64,000 nucleotides of DNA from the NCBI RefSeq assembly GCF_018130465.1, contig NZ_JAFCKJ010000001.1, forward strand, positions 806,001 to 870,000, written 5' to 3'. This DNA is from Bradyrhizobium canariense (GTDB taxonomy: Bacteria; Pseudomonadota; Alphaproteobacteria; Rhizobiales; Xanthobacteraceae). Each line of letters starts with the position of its first letter. Position 1 is the first letter of the stretch. Under the pieces are notes generated by a model. It had not been told where the DNA came from. It did no database searches and saw only the letters and a program-made list of their open reading frames with translations. The translations under genes were made by a program, and so were the position numbers. Shown piece by piece: positions 18,188 through 26,715 of the stretch.

Positions 18188-19024
18188 ATGGCAAATGATC
18201 CTCTGGCAAATGACCCGCTGGCAAATCATCCGCTCCGCGATTTCGTCGGCCGGCACGAACGTCTGTTCGTGCTGACCGGTGCCGGCTGCAGCACCAATTC
18301 GGGCATTCCCGATTATCGCGACAGCCACGGCAACTGGAAGCGGACCCAGCCGGTGAACTTCCAGGCCTTCATGTCGGATGAGCATACGCGCCGGCGCTAT
18401 TGGGCGCGCAGCCTGATCGGCTGGCGGCGCTTTGGCCAGGCGAAGCCGAACGATGCGCATCACGCGCTCGCCCGGCTCGAGGCGAGCGGGCGTTGCGGTA
18501 TGCTGCTAACCCAGAACGTCGACCGGCTGCATCAATCCGCCGGCCATCGCCAGGTGATCGACCTGCACGGCCGGCTCGATCTGGTCCGCTGCATGGGCTG
18601 CGGCCAAAAGACGCCGCGGAGCGAATTCCAGGAGACGCTCGGCCACGCCAATGCGGAATGGTTGACGCTCGATGCCGCCGATGCGCCCGACGGCGACGCC
18701 GACCTGGAGCATGCGGATTTTTCGTCGTTCAAGGTGCCTGCCTGCGAGGCCTGCGGCGGCATCCTCAAGCCCGATGTCGTGTTCTTCGGCGAGAACGTCC
18801 CGCGCGACGTGGTCGCTACCGCGCAGGATCATCTGGCGCAGGCCGACGCCATGCTCATCGTCGGCTCGTCACTGATGGTCTATTCCGGCTTCCGCTTCGT
18901 GCAGGCTGCCGCGCACCGGCAAATCCCGATCGCTGCGGTCAATCTCGGACGCACCCGCGCCGATGATCTCCTCACGCTGAAGGTCGAGGAGCGCTGCGAA
19001 GCGGCGCTTGCATTCCTGCTCTGA
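18188..19024 (+). CDS. NAD-dependent protein deacylase, Sir2 family
   Basis: A 278-residue sirtuin. It shows the NAD-binding motif GAGCSTNSGIPDYRD, the catalytic block TQNVDRLHQSAG followed by DLHG, a zinc site made of CMGCGQ and CEACGG, and the C-terminal GSSLMVYSG. The region between the two zinc pairs is longer than in CobB, as in class II sirtuins (SIRT4-like), which often act as lipoamidases or deacylases. The ATG at 18188 begins a short N-terminal run in which the five-residue unit LANDP is repeated. No clear Shine-Dalgarno site precedes it. It is 37 bases downstream of the LuxR-type gene. Confidence 0.92.
   Translation: MANDPLANDPLANHPLRDFVGRHERLFVLTGAGCSTNSGIPDYRDSHGNWKRTQPVNFQAFMSDEHTRRRYWARSLIGWRRFGQAKPNDAHHALARLEASGRCGMLLTQNVDRLHQSAGHRQVIDLHGRLDLVRCMGCGQKTPRSEFQETLGHANAEWLTLDAADAPDGDADLEHADFSSFKVPACEACGGILKPDVVFFGENVPRDVVATAQDHLAQADAMLIVGSSLMVYSGFRFVQAAAHRQIPIAAVNLGRTRADDLLTLKVEERCEAALAFLL
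18190..18234 (+). repeat. Three in-frame 15-bp tandem repeats at the sirtuin N-terminus
   Basis: Three adjacent 15-base units (18190-18204, 18205-18219, 18220-18234) differ at only two to four positions and encode the repeated peptide ANDPL/ANDPL/ANHPL. Because the unit is a multiple of three, gain or loss of a unit would change only protein length. Confidence 0.9.
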
Positions 19025-19164
19025 TCGCGCGGGCTGCGAACACGCCTTGCCTATTGCATAGGTGCCAAGCAGAATAGCCGGAAGCGGTATGTCCTCGTCG
19101 TCCATGGCATGGAAATTGCTCCGCTTTTAGCCTCAGTCTTGACGATCAGCACGGAGAATTTGGA

Positions 19165-21249
19165 ATGCTTGAGGGAGCCGAGGTGCGGCTTGCCGTCGAT
19201 ATCGGTGGCACGTTCACCGATATCGTGCTGGACGTGGGGCAGGATCGCAAGACGCGCAAGCTGCTGACGACGCCGCAGCGGCCCGAACAGGCAGTGCTCG
19301 ATGGCATGCGGCTCATTCTCGCTGATGCGCGCGCCCATATCAGCGACATCGACGTCTTCATTCACGGCACGACGCTCGCGACCAACGCCATCATCGAGCG
19401 TCGCGGCGCCAAGACGGCGCTGATCGCGACCGAGGGCTTTCGCGACGTGCTCGATATCGGCACCGAGAGCCGCTACGACCAGTATGACCTCACCATCGAC
19501 AAGCCGAAGCCGCTGGCGCCGCGGTCCCTGCGCTTCACGGTCCCCGAGCGCATCGACGCCCACGGTGCCGTCCGCCTCCCGTTGAACGAAACGGCGGTGC
19601 GTGCGCTCGCGCCAAGATTGCGCGCGCTGAACGTCGAGAGCGTCGCGATCGCCTTCCTGCACTCCTACGCCAATCCCGAGCACGAGCGCCGCGTGGCCGC
19701 GATCATCAGCGAGGAGATGCCCGGCATTTCCGTGACCGTATCGTCCGCGGTATGCCCGGAGATCCGCGAATATGAGCGCACATCGACTGCGGTTGCCAAC
19801 GCCTATGTGCAACCGCTGATCGACGGTTATCTCGCCCGCATGTCCGATGCCTTGCAGGTCGAGCAGTACCGCGGCGCGATCTATCTCGTCACCTCCGGCG
19901 GCGGTGTCACCTCGATCGAGACGGCACGGCGCTTTCCGGTGCGCCTTGTCGAATCCGGTCCTGCCGGCGGCGCCATTTTCGCGGCGCAGATCGCGGCGCG
20001 TCTCGGCGAGACCAAGGTGCTGTCCTTCGACATGGGCGGCACCACGGCAAAGATCTGCCTGATCGAAAAATACCAGCCCGAGACCTCGCGCGTGTTCGAG
20101 GTCGATCGCGCCGCGCGCTTCCTGAAAGGTTCGGGTCTTCCGGTGCGGATTCCCGTGATCGAGATGGTGGAGATCGGCGCCGGCGGCGGCTCGATCGCTC
20201 ATGTCGACGCGATGAAGCGCGTCACGGTCGGCCCCGAGAGTGCCTCGTCGGAGCCCGGCCCCGCCTGCTACGGCCGCGGCGGCCTGCGCCCGGCCGTGAC
20301 GGATGCCGACGTTGCGCTCGGCATGATCGATCCCGACGCCTTTGCGGGTGGAACGATCAAGCTCGACCCTGAACTCTCGAAGCAGGCGCTGCTGCGCAGC
20401 GTCGGCGAGCCGCTCGGCTTGTCGGCGGAAACCGCGGCCTATGCCGTGCACGAAGTCGTCTGCGAGAACATGGCGAGTGCGGCGCGCGTGCATGCGGTCG
20501 AACGCGGCGAGATTGTCGGTCAGCACACGCTGATCGCCTTCGGCGGCGCGGCACCACTGCATGCGGCGCGCGTCGCCGAGAAGATCGGCGTCTCCCGCGT
20601 GATCGTACCTTCCAATGCTGGCGTGGGTTCGGCCGTTGGCTTCCTTGCGGCTCCGATCGCCTATGAGCTGGTGCGCAGCCGTCATGTTCGGCTCGACGAT
20701 TTCGACACCGAAGGGGTCTCCGACCTGCTCCAGGAGATGGTGACCGAAGCGCGTGCTCTGGTTGAGACGGGTGCTGCCGGGGCGCCGGTCCGCGAGCGCC
20801 GCGCGGCCTTCATGCGCTATGTCGGCCAGGGCCACGAGATCTCGATCGAGTTGCCGAACCGGCGGTTGGCGACGACCGATCTGGCCGGCCTGCGCCAGAA
20901 GTTCGAAGCGGATTATGCGGCGATGTTCGAGCGGTCGATCCCGGGCGCTGCGATCGAGGTCTTGAGCTGGTCGGTGCTCGCGACCACCGAGGCGCGCAAT
21001 CCGCCGCGCGTCGCCGATGTAGCACGCATGCCCGCCGGCAAGGCGTCGGGTAGCCGAAAATTCTTCGACGGCCGGGCAGGGGAGGTGATCGAGATTCCGC
21101 TGTATCGCCGCGAGGACATGGCGCCGGGCGCGACCATCGCCGGCCCCGCCGTGATCGCGGAGGACGAGACGTCAACTTTCGTCTCGACCAGTTTTGACGC
21201 CCATATCGACGGTGCCGGCAGCATCGTCATGGAACGGAAGGCGGCCTGA
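19165..21249 (+). CDS. hyuA: Hydantoinase/oxoprolinase subunit A
   Basis: A 694-residue protein of the HyuA family. It has the N-terminal actin-like ATP-binding motif RLAVDIGGTFTDIVLD, HGTTLATNAIIERRGAKTALIATEGFRD, the second phosphate motif SFDMGGTTAKICL, and the C-terminal hydantoinase region. These enzymes open cyclic amides (hydantoins, 5-oxoproline) with ATP, together with the B subunit. RBS GGAG lies about 12 bases before the ATG. It is the first gene of a run hyuA-hyuB-dctP-dctQ-dctM with two-base and 39-base gaps, so uptake through the TRAP transporter and ring opening are probably linked. Confidence 0.93.
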   Translation: MLEGAEVRLAVDIGGTFTDIVLDVGQDRKTRKLLTTPQRPEQAVLDGMRLILADARAHISDIDVFIHGTTLATNAIIERRGAKTALIATEGFRDVLDIGTESRYDQYDLTIDKPKPLAPRSLRFTVPERIDAHGAVRLPLNETAVRALAPRLRALNVESVAIAFLHSYANPEHERRVAAIISEEMPGISVTVSSAVCPEIREYERTSTAVANAYVQPLIDGYLARMSDALQVEQYRGAIYLVTSGGGVTSIETARRFPVRLVESGPAGGAIFAAQIAARLGETKVLSFDMGGTTAKICLIEKYQPETSRVFEVDRAARFLKGSGLPVRIPVIEMVEIGAGGGSIAHVDAMKRVTVGPESASSEPGPACYGRGGLRPAVTDADVALGMIDPDAFAGGTIKLDPELSKQALLRSVGEPLGLSAETAAYAVHEVVCENMASAARVHAVERGEIVGQHTLIAFGGAAPLHAARVAEKIGVSRVIVPSNAGVGSAVGFLAAPIAYELVRSRHVRLDDFDTEGVSDLLQEMVTEARALVETGAAGAPVRERRAAFMRYVGQGHEISIELPNRRLATTDLAGLRQKFEADYAAMFERSIPGAAIEVLSWSVLATTEARNPPRVADVARMPAGKASGSRKFFDGRAGEVIEIPLYRREDMAPGATIAGPAVIAEDETSTFVSTSFDAHIDGAGSIVMERKAA

Positions 21250-21251
21250 TC

Positions 21252-22910
21252 ATGAGCAAGGCAAGCGGCGCGAGCCTGATCGACCTTCAGATCATGTGGC
21301 ACCGGCTGATCGCCGTGGTCGAGGAGCAGGCGCAGGTGCTGCTCCGCACTGCGTTCAGCCCGATCGTGCGCGAATGCGGCGATCTCTCGGCCGGCGTGTT
21401 CGACCTCAAGGGGCGAATGCTGGCGCAGGCGGTGACCGGCACGCCCGGCCACGTCAATTCGATGGCGGAATCGGTCAAGCACTTCATCGCCCACTTCCCG
21501 ATCGAGACGATGAAAGAAGGCGACGCCTACATCACCAACGATCCCTGGATGGGCACCGGCCATCTCAACGATTTCGTCGTCACCACGCCCTGCTTCAAGG
21601 ACGGCAAGCCGGTCGCGCTGTTTTCCTGCACCAGCCATCTCATGGACATCGGCGGCATCGGCTTCGGGCCCGATGCCACCGACGTGTTCATGGAGGGGCT
21701 CTACATCCCCATGCTGAAGCTGATCGACCAGGGCGTCGTCAACGAGACGCTGATGGCGATGATCCGCACCAACACGCGGCTGCCGATCGACACCGAGGGC
21801 GACACCTATTCGCTCGCCGGCTGCAACGACGTCGGCTGCGAGCGCCTGGTCGAGATGATGACCGAGTTCGGCATCGACACGCTCGACGAACTCGGCGACT
21901 ACATTTGCGACCGCTCGCGCGAGGCTGTGCTGGCCGAGATCGCAAAGCTGCCGAAGGGCAGCTGGCGCAACACCATGGTTGTCGACGGCTATGACGCGCC
22001 GGTCACGCTGGCCGCCACGCTGACGATCTCGGACGAAGGCATCCACGTCGATTTCGAAGGCACCTCGGCCGCGTCCAGGTTCGGCATCAACGTGCCTCTG
22101 TCCTACACCATCGCCTACACCGTGTTCGGTCTCGGCTGCGTCGTCGCCTCGCAGATCCCGAACAATGCCGGCTCGCTCTCGCCGCTGACGGTGTCGGCTC
22201 CCCCGGGCGCGATCCTCAATGCGCCGAAGCCGGCGCCGGTCGCCTCGCGTCATATTATCGGCCAGATGCTGCCCGACGTCGTGTTCGGCTGCCTGCGCCA
22301 GATCATTCCCGAGCGCGTGCCCGCGGAAGGCACCTCGTGCCTGTGGAATCTCAACGTGCGCGGACAGACCCGCTCGGGCGCCGGCGGCAATTACGGATTC
22401 TCGATGGCGGTGACCTCCAATGGCGGCACCGGCGCGCGTTTCGCGAAGGACGGGCTGTCGGCGACCGCCTATCCCAGCGGCGTGCGCGGCACGCCGGTCG
22501 AGATCGCCGAGACGCAGACGCCGCTGATCTTCTGGCGCAAGGAACTGCGTCCGGATTCCGGCGGGGCAGGGCGCACCCGCGGCGGCCTCGGCCAGATCAT
22601 CGAGGTCGGCAGCGGCGTCGATGCGCCGTTCGACATCCTGGCGGCATTCGACCGCATCGATCATCCGCCACGCGGCCGCGATGGCGGCAAGAACGGCGAG
22701 GCCGGCTATGTCGGCCTCAAGTCCGGCAAGAAGCTGCGTGGAAAAGGCTTTCAGCAGGTGCCGCCGGACGACCGCCTGGTGGTGCTGACACCAGGCGGCG
22801 CCGGCATCGGCGATCCCCGGGAGCGCGCGCCGACAGCCGTCAACGACGACATCGAAAGCGGCCTCGTGTCTGCCGACAACGCGGTTGCAGTTTATGGGTA
22901 TACGCGATGA
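21252..22910 (+). CDS. hyuB: Hydantoinase/oxoprolinase subunit B
   Basis: A 552-residue partner of HyuA. It has the family blocks IDLQIMWHRLIAVVEEQAQVL in sequence, RECGDLSAGVFD, TPGHVNSMAESVKHF, and NDPWMGTGHLNDFVV, plus the C-terminal GGxGAxxxRDG-like glycine-rich end. The start codon is two bases after the hyuA stop, indicating coupling. HyuB is the second subunit of ATP-dependent N-methylhydantoinase and oxoprolinase-type enzymes. The exact cyclic substrate is unknown. Confidence 0.93.
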   Translation: MSKASGASLIDLQIMWHRLIAVVEEQAQVLLRTAFSPIVRECGDLSAGVFDLKGRMLAQAVTGTPGHVNSMAESVKHFIAHFPIETMKEGDAYITNDPWMGTGHLNDFVVTTPCFKDGKPVALFSCTSHLMDIGGIGFGPDATDVFMEGLYIPMLKLIDQGVVNETLMAMIRTNTRLPIDTEGDTYSLAGCNDVGCERLVEMMTEFGIDTLDELGDYICDRSREAVLAEIAKLPKGSWRNTMVVDGYDAPVTLAATLTISDEGIHVDFEGTSAASRFGINVPLSYTIAYTVFGLGCVVASQIPNNAGSLSPLTVSAPPGAILNAPKPAPVASRHIIGQMLPDVVFGCLRQIIPERVPAEGTSCLWNLNVRGQTRSGAGGNYGFSMAVTSNGGTGARFAKDGLSATAYPSGVRGTPVEIAETQTPLIFWRKELRPDSGGAGRTRGGLGQIIEVGSGVDAPFDILAAFDRIDHPPRGRDGGKNGEAGYVGLKSGKKLRGKGFQQVPPDDRLVVLTPGGAGIGDPRERAPTAVNDDIESGLVSADNAVAVYGYTR

Positions 22911-22949
22911 CGCCTCAGGCGTCGTGCGCGTAGCGAACGGAGGGGCTCA

Positions 22950-23948
22950 ATGATCACGCGACGGAATTTTACCACGGGCGCAGCGACGCTGCTCGCAGCC
23001 GGCCACATCTCGACCCGCGCGCGGGCGGCGACGGTGAGCTGGGACATGTCGACGGTATGGCCCGACGGCAATTTCCACACCCAGAACGCGTTTGCCTTCG
23101 CGGAAGAGGTGAAGAAGCAGAGCGGCGGCTCGGTCGCGATCACCGTGAAGGCCGGTGGCCAGCTCGGCTTCAAGGGCCCCGAGCATCTGCGCGCCGTGCG
23201 CGACGGCCTGGTGCCGCTTGCCGACGTCCTCAACATCCAGCAGGTCGGCGACGAGCCCTTCATGGGCGTCGAAAGCATTCCCTTTCTCTGCGGCTCCATG
23301 GACGAATTGAAGGTGCTGCACAAATATGTGCGGCCCGAATACGAGAAGGTCGCCGCGCGCAACAACCAGAAAATTCTCTACATCGTGCCGTGGCCGACGC
23401 AATATCTGCACCTCAAGGTCAAGGTCGCCGATGTCGACGGATTGAAGAACATCAAGATCCGCGTGCCCGACAAGAACGCCGTCGACATGCTGGCCGTGGT
23501 CGGCATGGCGCCGGTGATGATTCCGTGGGGCGAGACCATCCCGGCGTTGGCCTCGGGCGCGGTCTCCGGCGTATCCACCTCGGCGGTGTCGGGCGTCGAC
23601 GGAAAATTCTGGGAATTCCTGAAATACGTCTACCCGACTAACCACGTCTGGTCGTCGCAGATGCTCACCGTCAACCTCGATTCCTGGAAGGCACTGAGCG
23701 CCGATCAGCAGCAGCTTGTCTCCAGCATTGCCGCCAAGATGGAGCCGGCCTTCTGGGAGAACTCGCTCAAGGCCGACGTCGACAGTCTCAACCGCCTGAA
23801 GGAAGGCGGCATGGAGGTGGTGCCGGTTTCGGAGGGGATGATCACGGACATCCGAGCCAAGACCGCGCCGCAGCTCGACGCGTTCCTCAAGCGCGTGCCC
23901 GCGGCCGACAAGCCGGTGCGGGCTTATCTCGCCGAAATGAAGCGCTGA
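22950..23948 (+). CDS. dctP: TRAP transporter substrate-binding protein (DctP family)
   Basis: A 332-residue periplasmic binding protein. The N-terminus carries a twin-arginine-like signal (MITRRNFTTGAATLLAAGH) and the rest matches the DctP fold, with the conserved Arg in NIKIRVPDK that binds the substrate carboxylate and the WGETIPALASGAVSG block. RBS GGAGGGG precedes the start. It lies 39 bases after hyuB. It captures the ligand for the DctQM membrane pair that follows, which is probably an organic acid related to the hydantoinase pathway. Confidence 0.92.
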   Translation: MITRRNFTTGAATLLAAGHISTRARAATVSWDMSTVWPDGNFHTQNAFAFAEEVKKQSGGSVAITVKAGGQLGFKGPEHLRAVRDGLVPLADVLNIQQVGDEPFMGVESIPFLCGSMDELKVLHKYVRPEYEKVAARNNQKILYIVPWPTQYLHLKVKVADVDGLKNIKIRVPDKNAVDMLAVVGMAPVMIPWGETIPALASGAVSGVSTSAVSGVDGKFWEFLKYVYPTNHVWSSQMLTVNLDSWKALSADQQQLVSSIAAKMEPAFWENSLKADVDSLNRLKEGGMEVVPVSEGMITDIRAKTAPQLDAFLKRVPAADKPVRAYLAEMKR

Positions 23949-23958
23949 GAACCAGGCC

Positions 23959-24552
23959 ATGGTCAGCGTTTCGCCCGCGGCTCCGCATAGTCTCAACGCA
24001 GCGGCGCCCGCGCCGCTGCGCATCCTGCTTGACGGCATCGACCGTCTTGGCCGGCTGGACGGCTGGATCGGTGGCGGCTGCCTCTTGATGCTGACGCTGC
24101 TGATGCTGTGCGAGGTCGCAACGCGCTTCCTCTCGAACTTCCTGCCGTTCTTTCCGCCCACGATCTCGATCGCGTGGGAGTATTCCTCCTATCTGATGGC
24201 GGCGTCGTTCACCTTCGGTGCTGCCATGACGCTGCGCGTCGGCGGCCATATCCGTGTCGTGCTGCTGCTCAAGAACGTGCCGGCGCCGGTGCAGCGCGCG
24301 ATGGAGGTGCTCGCCGCATTGGCAGGTTTCGTCTTCATGGCGTTCCTTTCGTCCTCGATGGCGAAGTTCGCCTGGGGCGCCTTCATCCGCGGCCAGGTGT
24401 CGACCTCGAGCGATACCCCGCTGTGGTTTCCGCAGGCCGTCGTCACCTTCGGAATGCTGCTGCTCACGCTGCAGTTCCTGGCGCGTGCAATTCAGGCGGC
24501 GCTCGGTCTGCCGCTGGAGGATCACCGCATGAAGGCCTCTCCCGTCGAATGA
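23959..24552 (+). CDS. dctQ: TRAP transporter small permease (DctQ family)
   Basis: A 197-residue protein with four predicted membrane helices and the DctQ-type block SIAWEYSSYLMAASFTFGAAM followed by RVGGHIRV. The N-terminus has an extra 30 cytoplasmic residues before the first helix. The start is 10 bases after the dctP stop. It is the small membrane subunit that pairs with DctM. Confidence 0.9.
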   Translation: MVSVSPAAPHSLNAAAPAPLRILLDGIDRLGRLDGWIGGGCLLMLTLLMLCEVATRFLSNFLPFFPPTISIAWEYSSYLMAASFTFGAAMTLRVGGHIRVVLLLKNVPAPVQRAMEVLAALAGFVFMAFLSSSMAKFAWGAFIRGQVSTSSDTPLWFPQAVVTFGMLLLTLQFLARAIQAALGLPLEDHRMKASPVE

Positions 24553-24583
24553 CCGCACCGCTCACTGTCGGACACAAGATCGC

Positions 24584-25888
24584 ATGACCATCGAAGTCGT
24601 CAGCCTGTTCGTGATCCTGTTTGCACTATTGGCGGGCGGCCTGTGGATCGGTCTCACGCTCGCGCTCACCGCGACGCTGTTGCTGGCGATGTTCCGCTCG
24701 ATCCCGCTCGACAAGCTGCTGCCGCAATACGCCTGGAACATTTTGACGACGCAGGAACTGCTGGCGTTGCCGCTGTTCATCCTGATGGGCGAGCTGCTGT
24801 TTCGCACCCGCTTGTCACGTTCGCTGTTCCAGGGGTTGGCGCCCTGGGCGGGGCTTCTGCCGGGTCGTCTTCTGCATGTGAACGTGATCGGCTGCACCAT
24901 CTTCGCGGCGATATCCGGCTCGTCGGCGGCGACCACGCAGGTGATCGGCCGCATGTCGCTGAACGAACTGCTGCGCCGCGGCTATTCCCGCGACATCGCG
25001 ATCGGCTCGCTCGCCGGCGCTGGCACGCTCGGCTTTCTGATCCCGCCGTCCAACATCATGATCATCTACGGCGTGCTGGGCGACGTTTCGATCTTGAAAC
25101 TGTTCACGGCGGGCGTGCTGCCCGGCCTGCTGCTGGCCGGCACCTTCATGGGGTGGGTGATGCTGCACACGACCCTCAACCCCAGCATGGTTCCGGAGAG
25201 CGAAGCCAAGCTGTCGCAGGTGCCGTGGGGAGAGCGCTTCGCCGCGTTGAAGGACTTGGCACCGGCGCTGTTCCTGATCGCCTGCGTGCTCGGCTCGATG
25301 TATGGCGGGCTGGCGACGCCGTCGGAGGCCGCCGCGGTCGGCGTGCTCGGCGCGGCGCTGGTCGCCTGGGCGCAAGGCTCGATGTCGCAGCAGGTGATGC
25401 GCGACGTGCTGATCGGCTCGGTCGTGACCTGCTCGATGATCGCGCTGATCGTGCTCGGCGCCTCGATCCTCGGCAACGCCGCGGCCTTCCTCGGCATCCC
25501 ACAGGCAGTCGCCGCCTTCGTGAAGGGGCTCGGGCTGTCGCCCTTCATGCTGATCGTGGTGCTGATTATCTTCTATCTGATCCTCGGCTGCTTCCTCGAC
25601 GGCTTCTCGATGATCGTGATGACGCTGCCGATCGTACTGCCTATCGTGAAGGGCGCGGGCTTCGACGAGATCTGGTTCGGCATCTTCCTCGTGCTCGCGG
25701 TCGAGATGGCGCAGATCACGCCGCCGGTAGGCTTCAACCTGTTCGTGATCCAGGGCTTGACCGAGGACGGCCTCGGCTACATCGCGCGCGTCACGATGCC
25801 GTATCTGCTCATCATGGTGGGCTTCGTGCTGCTGCTGACGCTCTGGCCCGGCATCGTCACGATCCTCCCGAGGGTGCTGTACGGCTAG
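24584..25888 (+). CDS. dctM: TRAP transporter large permease (DctM family)
   Basis: A 434-residue membrane protein with about twelve helices. It contains the DctM signatures LPLFILMGELLFRT, FAAISGSSAATTQVIG and GTLGFLIPPSNIMIIYGVL, and ends with PPVGFNLFVIQGL. This is the channel subunit that moves the substrate using the sodium or proton gradient. A perfect inverted repeat just after the stop (25893-25924) probably ends the operon. Confidence 0.94.
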   Translation: MTIEVVSLFVILFALLAGGLWIGLTLALTATLLLAMFRSIPLDKLLPQYAWNILTTQELLALPLFILMGELLFRTRLSRSLFQGLAPWAGLLPGRLLHVNVIGCTIFAAISGSSAATTQVIGRMSLNELLRRGYSRDIAIGSLAGAGTLGFLIPPSNIMIIYGVLGDVSILKLFTAGVLPGLLLAGTFMGWVMLHTTLNPSMVPESEAKLSQVPWGERFAALKDLAPALFLIACVLGSMYGGLATPSEAAAVGVLGAALVAWAQGSMSQQVMRDVLIGSVVTCSMIALIVLGASILGNAAAFLGIPQAVAAFVKGLGLSPFMLIVVLIIFYLILGCFLDGFSMIVMTLPIVLPIVKGAGFDEIWFGIFLVLAVEMAQITPPVGFNLFVIQGLTEDGLGYIARVTMPYLLIMVGFVLLLTLWPGIVTILPRVLYG

Positions 25889-25892
25889 ACTT

Positions 25893-25924
25893 ACGCCGTC
25901 CCGGTGGTGCCACCGGGACGGCGT
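25893..25924. terminator. Perfect 15-bp inverted repeat between convergent dctM and GST genes
   Basis: The arms ACGCCGTCCCGGTGG and CCACCGGGACGGCGT pair perfectly around a two-base centre. It sits between two convergent stop codons (25888 and 25941). There is no T-run on either side, so its role as a bidirectional terminator is inferred from position and stability. Confidence 0.6.
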
Positions 25925-25940
25925 CGCGATTGTTCAGTCC

Positions 25941-26585
25941 TTACGCCGCGGCCTTCTTCCGCGCCTGCTCGGCCTTGTACAGCTCGAACTCTTCCGCGAT
26001 CGCCCTGGCGATCGACGGCCGTTGACGCAGGCGTTCGTAATAGGCCTTCACGTTCGGCCATTTGGCGAGCTCGATCGGCGGCGTCGCCATGGTCCAGTTG
26101 ATGACCGTGACGAGATAGGCGTCGGCGACGCTGAAATGGTCGAGCAGGAAGTCGCGCCCCTTCAGGTAATTGTCGAGATAGTCCAGCCGCGACAGGTTCT
26201 TCTCCAGCGCATAGGCTTTCATCTCCTGCGGCGCCTTGCGATCGAGCACCGGGATGAACAGGCCCTTGTGCAACTCGGTGCCGATGAAGCAGAGCCATTG
26301 ATGCAGCCGCGTGCGATCGATGCCCGCCGCGGCGCCGAGGCCCGATTGCGGGAAGCGGTCGGCGATATATTGCAGGATCGCGGCGTTCTCGGTCAGCACC
26401 ACGCCCTCGTCGGTACGCAGCGTCGGCACCAGGCCGATCGGGTTCACGGTACGGAAATCGGTGCCGTCGCTCAGCACTTTCTTGGTCGGCGGATCGACTT
26501 CGAGATAATTGGCCTCGGCGCCGGCTTCATACAGCGCGACGCGGGTCGCCATCGAGCAGGCGAGCGGCGAGAAATAAAGATCCAT
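25941..26585 (-). CDS. Glutathione S-transferase
   Basis: A 214-residue GST. The N-terminal thioredoxin-like domain begins MDLYFSPLACSMATRVALYEAG, with the Ser/Cys region near residue 10 typical of beta-class bacterial GSTs. VPTLRTDEG and LTENAAILQYIADRFP give the conserved cis-Pro and the Glu/Asn-Ala glutathione contacts, followed by an all-helical C-terminal domain. A near-perfect AAGGAGG Shine-Dalgarno site precedes the ATG at 26585. It is divergent from a TetR regulator across a 116-base gap, the usual layout of a repressor with its detoxification target. Confidence 0.93.
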   Translation of the reverse strand: MDLYFSPLACSMATRVALYEAGAEANYLEVDPPTKKVLSDGTDFRTVNPIGLVPTLRTDEGVVLTENAAILQYIADRFPQSGLGAAAGIDRTRLHQWLCFIGTELHKGLFIPVLDRKAPQEMKAYALEKNLSRLDYLDNYLKGRDFLLDHFSVADAYLVTVINWTMATPPIELAKWPNVKAYYERLRQRPSIARAIAEEFELYKAEQARKKAAA

Positions 26586-26646
26586 CTTGAGCCTCCTTGG
26601 GCAATTCTTCGATGTGACTTTTGGAGTGTCGCTCAACCTGGCCAGA

Positions 26647-26674
26647 TTGATTTTTGTACTGTCTTGCATATTAT
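26647..26674 (+). promoter_or_regulatory. Candidate sigma-70-type promoter of the TetR gene
   Basis: TTGATT at 26647-26652 and TATTAT at 26669-26674 are separated by 16 bases and lie about 30 bases before the TetR start codon. The -35 box overlaps the left arm of the inverted repeat described separately. This is pattern matching only. Confidence 0.4.
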
Positions 26675-26715
26675 AGGGGCGGTCAAGGATTAAATTGCGA
26701 CATGGTACAAAAATC
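26649..26715. promoter_or_regulatory. Widely spaced 11-bp inverted repeat, possible TetR sites
   Basis: GATTTTTGTAC at 26649-26659 and its exact reverse complement GTACAAAAATC at 26705-26715 are separated by 45 bases. One arm overlaps the candidate promoter and the other overlaps codons 2-5 of the TetR gene. They could be two half-site or full-site operators for autorepression and for control of the divergent GST. Confidence 0.4.

Noticed and set aside
19051-20835. A 594-codon minus-strand frame over hyuA
   Set aside because: Antisense shadow of hyuA with no recognisable domain or ribosome site.
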